Shown here: piece after piece, positions 6,388 through 11,336 of the stretch
Layout of the letters: each line of letters begins with the position of its first letter
Position numbering within the stretch: position 1 is the first letter of the stretch
Position numbers and translations under genes: made by a program
Assembly: GCA_005880165.1 (NCBI GenBank)
Contig: VBJP01000039.1
Location: forward strand, 7,722 to 19,057
Source: Chloroflexota bacterium
Lineage (GTDB): Bacteria > Chloroflexota > Limnocylindria > QHBO01
Direction of reading: 5' to 3'
Length of the DNA stretch: 11,336 nucleotides
The notes under the pieces: model-generated
Seen by the model: the letters and a program-made list of their open reading frames with translations, nothing else
What the model was told of the DNA's origin: nothing
The model's database searches: none

Positions 6388-7029
6388 TTAAGCGGACGAT
6401 CCCGGCTTCTCGAGGGCACGGCCCTCCCGACAGATCGGACAGTCCTCCGCGGCCCACGTCTGGATCTCGATCGAGCCGAGTGCCTGGACCGGGAAGCCCG
6501 CCGCGACCGGGGTGGTCGACCGGTCGACGATGACCGCCGCAGCGAGCGGCTCCGCGCCGGCGGCGCGCACGGCGTCCGCGGTCTCGAGCAGAGAGGCGCC
6601 GGTAGTCAGGATGTCGTCGACGAGGACCACCCGCTCATCAGCCGACAGCGGCCATCCACGGCGCAGCGCGCGTCGGCCCCCGCCATCTGCGGCGGGCACC
6701 GGTTCCGCGAAGATGCCGCGAACCTCTCGGCCGAGGACTTCCGACAGCTGCCGGCCCGTCTCGAAGGCGAGCAGCACGCCGCCGGTCGTTGGACCCACCA
6801 CCAGCGTCGGCTCGTATCCAGCCAGCTCCCTCGCGAGCCGCCGCCCGATCTCGACTCCCAGTGACGGGTACTGGAGCACCAGGAACTTCTCCAGGTAGCG
6901 ACCCGAGTGCCGCCCGCTCTTCAGCAGGAAGTGCCCATCGCGCAGGGCGCCGGATCGGAGGAACAGCTCCTCGATCGACGCCTGCGCCAGGTTGGGGGCC
7001 TGCGGCGAGGCCGGCGCCATGGGTCGCAT
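6388..7029 (-). CDS. pyrE: Orotate phosphoribosyltransferase
   Basis: The product is 213 aa from the ATG at 7029 (210 aa if the ATG at 7020 is used). It catalyses orotate + PRPP to OMP + pyrophosphate, the fifth step of UMP synthesis, in the cytoplasm. The PRPP-binding signature VVLVDDILTTGAS (134-146) is complete. LKSGRHSGRYLEKF (36-49) and VVGPTTGGVLLAFE (77-90) match the N-terminal hood and core strand of the family. The tail has CPICREGRALEKPGS, typical of the Thermus-like PyrE subgroup. The frame is open well upstream, but the ATG at 7029 begins 4 nt after the stop of the preceding gene. That spacing and the homology start support it. It is the last gene of the operon. Confidence 0.93.
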   Translation of the reverse strand: MRPMAPASPQAPNLAQASIEELFLRSGALRDGHFLLKSGRHSGRYLEKFLVLQYPSLGVEIGRRLARELAGYEPTLVVGPTTGGVLLAFETGRQLSEVLGREVRGIFAEPVPAADGGGRRALRRGWPLSADERVVLVDDILTTGASLLETADAVRAAGAEPLAAAVIVDRSTTPVAAGFPVQALGSIEIQTWAAEDCPICREGRALEKPGSSA

Positions 7030-7033
7030 CGGT

Positions 7034-7870
7034 CTATTCGTAGACAGCTGAGAAATCGACGTGCGGGTACCGCTCGCTGAGCGCCTCGGTGACCCAGGCC
7101 AGCACATCAGCGGGATCGTAGAAATCCGCGACGACCCTGGCATCGGTGACCGTCAGTCCGGCGCGGTGCGCTTCGCCACCTTGTGCGCTGCCTGCGGGCA
7201 GGTCGGTCAGGTCCAGACTTGTCTCGAAGCGCCCATCCGCGCGGAGCATGAGGGTGTCGTCCGGCTCGTCCACGAGCAGCAGGTCGCCGACCCGGGAGAG
7301 CACCTCCTCTGCGTTCGAGGTGAACTCGCGCAACGCCTGGCTCTGCTGCGTGGCGATCTGGGACCGATAGGCGTCGGCCAGCTGCCAGAGGCGCTGCGCG
7401 GCGAGCGTCTCTTGCTGCTGGGGCGGAAGGCCGCGCTGCCAGTCCTCGCCCCCTTCCTCGCCGGTGACCGGTTCCGGCGGAATGACCTCGTCGCGCTCGA
7501 GCTCGTCGGCTGGAAGCAGGTGCCCCGCCGGATCCCGGGCCGCATCGATCAGCCAGGAGAAGATGTCGGCCGGGTTGTACAGCTCGATGATCTCGGAAAC
7601 TGCTTCCACCACCTGCTCCTCGTCGTACCACTCGCTGTCGGCGGGGTCCTGGTAGGTCAGGCGTGTGGTCCAGGTCTGGTCCGAGGGGTGGTAGACGAGG
7701 TGGTCCTGCTCATCGTCGACGAGCACGATCGAGCCGATCTCGGAGAGGCGCTTCTGGTTGGCATCCAGGAACCGGCGCAGCTGTTCGGTCGACTCGTACA
7801 GGAAGTCCCGACGCTCGAGCTCGGCCTCCTCGGCGAGCTGGCGAAGGGCGTTGATCCGGGGCGAGCTCAC
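7034..7870 (-). CDS. Protein of unknown function with an internally duplicated domain
   Basis: The product is 278 aa from a GTG at 7870; GTGA overlaps the stop of the upstream gene. The frame stays open to 8203, but that extension is antisense-quality sequence over the neighbour. I do not recognise the family. The protein contains two copies of one unit. Copy 1 (about 31-111) runs LRRFLDANQKRLSEIG, IVLVDDEQDHLVYHP, TWTTRLTY and ELYNPADIFSWLIDA. Copy 2 (about 180-264) runs LREFTSNAEEVLSRVG, LLLVDEPDDTLMLR, RFETSLDL and DFYDPADVLAWVTEA. Each starts with a helix and ends with the motif Y-[ND]-PAD-[IV]-x-x-W. Both are very acidic, and a Glu/Pro-rich linker joins them. There is no signal peptide or membrane segment. 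Its place directly before pyrE, with coupled translation, suggests co-expression with pyrimidine synthesis, but not a specific role. Confidence 0.72.
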   Translation of the reverse strand: MSSPRINALRQLAEEAELERRDFLYESTEQLRRFLDANQKRLSEIGSIVLVDDEQDHLVYHPSDQTWTTRLTYQDPADSEWYDEEQVVEAVSEIIELYNPADIFSWLIDAARDPAGHLLPADELERDEVIPPEPVTGEEGGEDWQRGLPPQQQETLAAQRLWQLADAYRSQIATQQSQALREFTSNAEEVLSRVGDLLLVDEPDDTLMLRADGRFETSLDLTDLPAGSAQGGEAHRAGLTVTDARVVADFYDPADVLAWVTEALSERYPHVDFSAVYE

Positions 7871-8193
7871 GGCTTGAACACGAAGTCCGGTCCCATCCGT
7901 TCGCGCAGGAAAATGATGTGCTTCTTCTCGAAGACGGACTCCGCGATGCGGTGGGCCAGTCCGCGCGCCGAAGGATCCGCGTAAAGACGGTCGAGGACCG
8001 CGTAGCTGGGCAGGTCCAGGATCACCAGGTTGTTCCAGTCGGAACCCTCGGTGACGTTGAACCAGCCCACGAACCGGATTCCGAAGTCGGATTCGTAGCG
8101 GCGCATGGTCCGCGGGAAGAAGTGGCGCATCCCGCGCTTGAAGATCGTGTCCCGGCCGCGACGCACGTTGAAGAAGGTCACCATCAACGGCAT
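7867..8193 (-). CDS. Small NIPSNAP-like / dimeric alpha-beta barrel protein
   Basis: The product is 108 aa from the ATG at 8193, which shares one base with the upstream stop (TGATG). It starts MPLMVTFFNVRRGRD and includes MRRYESDFGIRFVGWFNVTEGSDWNN (over residues 30-55), LVILDLPSYAVLDRLYADP and a basic/hydrophobic end (EKKHIIFLRERMGPDF). The pattern strand-helix-strand-strand-helix-strand, with an F-[VL]-GWF-x-V segment and a D-L-P-S-Y strand, resembles NIPSNAP and related ferredoxin-like alpha-beta barrels. These usually act as dimers and bind small hydrophobic ligands. The family call is tentative. No catalytic residue can be named. It overlaps the following gene by 4 nt (GTGA), so it is clearly part of the operon. 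Confidence 0.65.
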   Translation of the reverse strand: MPLMVTFFNVRRGRDTIFKRGMRHFFPRTMRRYESDFGIRFVGWFNVTEGSDWNNLVILDLPSYAVLDRLYADPSARGLAHRIAESVFEKKHIIFLRERMGPDFVFKP

Positions 8194-8582
8194 CAGGCGC
8201 CATCCCCGCGATCAGGTGCCCGCTCCGTTTCGTGCTCGTTCTCCTTCGAGCCCGATGGCGCAGCCGTGCCGGCCTCGGCGCTGTGCGCCTGCGCGGAGGT
8301 GATCACCATCGGCGCCCTTGCGACTCCGATGCTTCGACCTCGACCGCGGCGCCGATCGGCGAAGAAGACGCGAAGCAGGAAGACCGCCGTCATGCTCACC
8401 AGGAAGAGGAGCCCCAGGTCGATGAACAGCAGCAGGCCCAGCAGCCAGACCGGCCAGCTGAAGGTGAAGACGCCCACGGGGATGAGGAGCAGGATGCCCG
8501 CGAACAGCGATGCCAGGACCGCGAACTCGGTGAAGCTCGGTCCCTCGTTGGGATCCAGGTCCTCGTTGGTTCGAATCGACAT
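8193..8582 (-). CDS. Small membrane protein of unknown function, two helices
   Basis: The product is 129 aa from the ATG at 8582, 1 nt after the upstream stop. An upstream ATG at 8624 is in frame but lies inside the preceding gene. A short acidic N-terminus (MSIRTNEDLDPNEG) is followed by two long hydrophobic segments at about residues 19-41 and 43-71. A basic patch RRRGRGR comes next, then a disordered Ser/Ala/Glu-rich tail of about 50 residues. The positive-inside rule places the tail in the cytoplasm, with both ends inside. I do not recognise a family. Its TGATG junction with the next gene couples translation. It could be a membrane anchor for its soluble neighbours, but that is speculation. 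Confidence 0.68.
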   Translation of the reverse strand: MSIRTNEDLDPNEGPSFTEFAVLASLFAGILLLIPVGVFTFSWPVWLLGLLLFIDLGLLFLVSMTAVFLLRVFFADRRRGRGRSIGVARAPMVITSAQAHSAEAGTAAPSGSKENEHETERAPDRGDGA

Positions 8583-8583
8583 G

Positions 8584-9312
8584 TCACTCGCGCCGGGTGT
8601 TTGGACCGCCCCGGATGCTCCCATATCCGAGGAAGCAGCGCATCACGTGCGGCCGGGGCAGGTCCCGGACACCAGCGCCGTATCCGACGGTCGCGCCGGC
8701 GAAGGGAGGGGAGGCCGGCCACTCGGCCACCAGATGGGCCAGGATCGCGGCAGCCACCGGCGAGACCAGCGGGATCCCGGGCGATTCGTCGTAGGTGGGC
8801 GCGTTGGCCAGCAGCGAGGTCACCACGGCCGAAGCGGCGCCGGTATTGACCGGCGAGCACATCACCGTGCGAACCTCCAGGGCGGCAAGAGCCGCCGAGG
8901 CGCCAACGGCGCCCACGATACTGTCGATGCCCGAGGTGCCAGTGAAGACGAAGTCGTCGATCCGCACCCCTGCGTGCGCAGCCTCCTCGCCGGCCAGGAG
9001 GCGGAGGATCGCGGTGGCGTCATGCAGCACCCCGGGACGCAGCTGAGCGTCGCTCAGGAGGGTGGCCATGTCCTTCAACCGTGCCTTTACGTTCGGCACC
9101 TGGTCCACGATGCGTAGCTCGAGTGCCTGCACCGGGCCCTTGGCCACCTCCCGCACCCGGAGGTCGAAAGCGGCGCCCGCTCGCTGCAAGGGCGCGAGCA
9201 GGTCGCGAAGGTCTGCCTCGAGCAGCCCGGCCGATACCAGCGAGCCGAGCAGCATCTCCGCGCTGGCTCCGGTGGCGCAGTCGAAATAGGCCAGCCGCTC
9301 CCCGGGGCTCAC
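8584..9312 (-). CDS. Half-length, degenerate LarC-like (nickel insertion/DUF111) protein
   Basis: The product is 242 aa from a GTG at 9312, the only start candidate after the in-frame stop near 9373. LarC proteins (about 400 aa) insert nickel into the pincer cofactor of lactate racemase. Recognisable LarC features are LAYFDCATGASAEMLLGSL (7-25), corresponding to the family's FDC-SGISGDM-LGAL start; GIDSIVGAVGASAALAAL (128-145); and VGYGAGVRDLPRPHVMRCFLG (209-229). Key positions differ. The family's H-F-H-E-x-G reads DDFVFTGTSG (119-128), and the TPTGAA strand reads SPVAAA. The C-terminal CTP-binding half (LarC2) is absent. No larA, larB or larE is in the window. It probably has a related but different role from the true chelatase. 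It starts 65 nt after pyrC, the only sizeable gap inside the operon. Confidence 0.72.
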   Translation of the reverse strand: MSPGERLAYFDCATGASAEMLLGSLVSAGLLEADLRDLLAPLQRAGAAFDLRVREVAKGPVQALELRIVDQVPNVKARLKDMATLLSDAQLRPGVLHDATAILRLLAGEEAAHAGVRIDDFVFTGTSGIDSIVGAVGASAALAALEVRTVMCSPVNTGAASAVVTSLLANAPTYDESPGIPLVSPVAAAILAHLVAEWPASPPFAGATVGYGAGVRDLPRPHVMRCFLGYGSIRGGPNTRRE

Positions 9313-9377
9313 CTCGCGATTCCAGGCGGGCGGTGGCTGCCCGGCTGCCGACCTTGCACGAGCATCTCGGCCCTAGC

Positions 9378-10769
9378 CTAGACCAGCAGTCCCATGCCTT
9401 CGTCGAAGGTCACGCGGCCATCGGCCACGGTCAGGCGCACGACCCCCGGCAGCTCCCTGCCCAGCAGCGGGGTGTTGGCAGATCGCGATGCAAGCGTGTC
9501 TCGGTCCACGCGCCACCGCCCAGCCGGGTCGAACACGACCATGTCCGCTGCGGTCCCCGGGCGCAGGCCGCGCTCCTCGCCGATGAGCGCGGCGGGCGCA
9601 GTCGAGAGCGCTGTCAGCAGCGCGGCGAGCGACAGGCAGCCGGCGTCGACGGCGGCCAGGCCTATCGAGAGGGCCGTCTCCAGCCCGATCATGCCCGGCG
9701 CGGCCTCGGCGAACTCCACCAGCGTGCGCTCCGGCGGATGCGGTGCATGGTCGGTCGCGATGGCGTCGATGCTGCCGTCCGCCACGCCTCGCAGCAGCGC
9801 CAGCGCGTCCTCGCGAGCAGGTAGCGGCGGGTTCACGCGGCAAGCGCCGTCGAAGGCGACCCGCGCATCGAGTGGTTGTCCGAATGGGTCGCTCACCAGG
9901 TCGCTCGGGGCCTCCCAGCTGAACCCCCGATCGCCCGCGATCCACGCGTCGGTCATCGCCAGATGGTGCGGCGTGACGTCGCAGGTGACCCGGACGCCGC
10001 GATCCTGGGCCCGTCGCACGGCATCAAGGGCTGCCGCGGTCGACAGGTGGGTGAGGTGCAGCCGGCCGCCCGTCTCCTCCGCCAGGGCGATGTCGCGCTC
10101 GACGATGAGCAGCTCCGTGCTCGGCGCCCATCCGGCCAGCCCCAGGCGGGTTGCCACCGGCCCGGAGCGCATCAACGTCCCGCTCGCGAGGGTCGGGTCC
10201 TCCGCATGCTCGATGAGCGGCAGACCGAGCGGCCCGATTGCCAGGAGCGCGAAGCGTGCCAGGCGAGCGGTGAGGATGGCCGCGCCGTCATCTGAAATGG
10301 CGACGGCGCCGCTGGCTGCCAGATCCCCGACGTCGGTGAGCGCCTCGCCGGCGCGTCCATGCGTGGCCGCGGCCACGACCCGCACGCGGGTCGAGGCGCC
10401 GCGCGCCAGCGAGACGACCCAGGCGACGCGAGCCGCTTCGTCGAGCGGAGGATCCGTGTTCGGCATCGCGCACACCGTGGTGAATCCGCCGTGGGCGGCG
10501 GCGCGGCTCCCGCTCGCGATGGTTTCCGCTCCCTCCATGCCCGGCTCACGCAAATGCGTATGCAGGTCGCAAAAGCCAGGAGCGACCACCAACCCATGGC
10601 CATCGAGGCGCGGTATCCCATCCGGCACCCCAAACCCGTCGGCGATCCGTCCCTCGACGACCGCGAGGTCGCGCACCCTATCGCTCCGCGCTGCGGGGTC
10701 CACGGCCCGGACGCCGGTGAGCAGAAAGCTGGCTGGCGCATCGGTCAGGGCGCCGAAGGGGCTGGTCAT
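9378..10769 (-). CDS. pyrC: Dihydroorotase, class I
   Basis: The product is 463 aa. It cyclises N-carbamoyl-L-aspartate to dihydroorotate, the third step of UMP synthesis. The amidohydrolase metal-site motifs are all present: APGFCDLHTHLREPG with the H-x-H (about 63-77), MPNTDPP, AISDDG (the Asp that replaces the carboxylated lysine in class I enzymes), IEHAED, DVTPHHL, NPPL and IATDHAPH with the catalytic Asp. The N-terminal VRAVDPAARSDRVRDLAV and C-terminal GTAADMVVFDPAGRW strands form the usual beta-sandwich. In Aquifex and Thermus the class I enzyme assembles with aspartate transcarbamoylase, encoded here directly upstream with a 9-nt gap. That fits a PyrB-PyrC complex. All catalytic residues look intact. 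Confidence 0.95.
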   Translation of the reverse strand: MTSPFGALTDAPASFLLTGVRAVDPAARSDRVRDLAVVEGRIADGFGVPDGIPRLDGHGLVVAPGFCDLHTHLREPGMEGAETIASGSRAAAHGGFTTVCAMPNTDPPLDEAARVAWVVSLARGASTRVRVVAAATHGRAGEALTDVGDLAASGAVAISDDGAAILTARLARFALLAIGPLGLPLIEHAEDPTLASGTLMRSGPVATRLGLAGWAPSTELLIVERDIALAEETGGRLHLTHLSTAAALDAVRRAQDRGVRVTCDVTPHHLAMTDAWIAGDRGFSWEAPSDLVSDPFGQPLDARVAFDGACRVNPPLPAREDALALLRGVADGSIDAIATDHAPHPPERTLVEFAEAAPGMIGLETALSIGLAAVDAGCLSLAALLTALSTAPAALIGEERGLRPGTAADMVVFDPAGRWRVDRDTLASRSANTPLLGRELPGVVRLTVADGRVTFDEGMGLLV

Positions 10770-10778
10770 CGGTCCATC

Positions 10779-11336
10779 TCAGGCGGCAAGCAGAGAGAGG
10801 ACAGCCATGCGCACTGCCACGCCATTGGTCACTTGACGGCCGATCAGGCTCCGCTCGCTCGCCGGCAGCTCCGCCGTGAGCTCGATGCCCTCGTTGGTGG
10901 GACCCGGATGCAGCAGCGGCGCTCCCGGTCGTGCCCAGGTCATGCGCTCCTCGTCGAGGCCCCAGGCCCGGGTGTACTCGCGCAGCGAGCCGATTCCGCC
11001 ACCGATGCGCTCCAGCTGGACCCGCAAGGTCATGACGGCATCGGCGCCCTGGAGGGCATCTCGCAGGCTGGCCGCCACGCTCACGCCTGGCCACGCGTGG
11101 AAGCCGGCGACCCACGGCGGCGGTCCGCCAAGCACCACTCGCGCCCCCAGTCGCGTGAGCGCGTGGAGGTTCGAGCGCGCGACGCGCGAATGGGCCACGT
11201 CCCCGACGATCGCGATAGTCCGGCCCTCCAGCGAGCCGCCGAGTGCCTCGCGCAGCGTCAGCGCGTCGAGCAGCGCCTGGGTGGGGTGGGCGTGGGCACC
11301 GTCGCCAGCGTTGAGCACCCGGAATCCGGTGGCCCG
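10779..11336 (-). CDS. pyrB: Aspartate carbamoyltransferase catalytic chain, C-terminal part (partial)
   Basis: The reading frame runs off the right edge of the window. The visible 185 residues begin RATGFR-VLNAGDGAHAHPTQ and include the ATCase signatures HPTQALLDALTL (carbamoyl phosphate/aspartate domain junction), GDVAHSRVARSN (the family's GD-x-HSRVARSN) and HPGPTNEGIEL near the C-terminus. A GTG lies within the frame at 11318, but homology continues upstream of it, so it is not the start. The N-terminal carbamoyl-phosphate domain with its S-T-R-T motif is outside the window. The enzyme condenses carbamoyl phosphate and aspartate, the first committed step. Its stop is 9 nt before pyrC. Any PyrR or uracil-responsive leader would lie further right and is not visible. 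Confidence 0.95.
   Translation of the reverse strand, partial: RATGFRVLNAGDGAHAHPTQALLDALTLREALGGSLEGRTIAIVGDVAHSRVARSNLHALTRLGARVVLGGPPPWVAGFHAWPGVSVAASLRDALQGADAVMTLRVQLERIGGGIGSLREYTRAWGLDEERMTWARPGAPLLHPGPTNEGIELTAELPASERSLIGRQVTNGVAVRMAVLSLLAA

Noticed and set aside
5082..6419. Long - strand open frame of 445 codons opposite cytochrome c and nnrE
   Set aside because: It is Arg/Gly/His-rich shadow sequence of two well-supported genes, with no domain.
7871..8203. N-terminal extension of the duplicated-domain protein up to 8203
   Set aside because: This part overlaps the whole NIPSNAP-like gene in another frame and has shadow-like composition. GTG at 7870 overlapping the upstream stop is the better start.
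9394..10836. Long + strand open frame of 480 codons opposite pyrC
   Set aside because: It is rich in Ser, Arg, Ala and Thr with no recognisable motif and lies exactly antisense to an intact dihydroorotase. It is a GC-rich shadow frame.

Overview
The window is GC-rich bacterial chromosomal DNA, roughly two-thirds GC by eye. No insertion sequence, prophage, CRISPR array or other mobile element is visible. Gene content suggests an aerobic, non-model, probably free-living bacterium. A Chloroflexota lineage (Limnocylindria-like) is my best guess, and GC-rich Actinobacteria-like lineages are possible. This is inference from the mix of a short-type proline dehydrogenase, a YtfJ/GerW protein, a Thermus-like PyrE and gene style, not from a marker gene.

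Left part (1-2040, + strand): the 3' end of a proline dehydrogenase gene, a saccharopine dehydrogenase-family oxidoreductase, a small YtfJ/GerW-family protein with a C-terminal membrane helix, and an initiator tRNA-Met with its own promoter and a hairpin terminator. A membrane acyltransferase (AT3 family) follows on the - strand (2040-3179).

Middle part (3390-6293, + strand): a tightly coupled three-gene operon. The first gene encodes a protein that aligns along its length with CcoN, the catalytic subunit of cbb3 oxidases, but every heme and copper ligand appears to be lost. The second encodes a membrane-anchored monoheme cytochrome c. The third, overlapping by ATGA, encodes a stand-alone NAD(P)H-hydrate epimerase (NnrE). 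I consider this the most unusual locus here.

Right part (11336 down to 6388, - strand): a pyrimidine biosynthesis operon, read right to left as pyrB (cut by the window edge), pyrC, four non-pyrimidine genes, then pyrE. The four inserted genes are a half-length, motif-poor LarC-like protein, a small two-helix membrane protein, a NIPSNAP-like small protein and a protein of unknown function built from two copies of one domain. They are chained by stop/start overlaps or 1-4 nt gaps, so they are probably translated together with pyrE. pyrB and pyrC would supply dihydroorotate and pyrE would convert orotate to OMP. carAB, pyrD, pyrF and pyrR are not in the window.

The nnrE and pyrE genes converge on a 94-nt gap. 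The acyltransferase and CcoN-like genes diverge from a 210-nt region. No gene-free stretch exceeds 300 nt.
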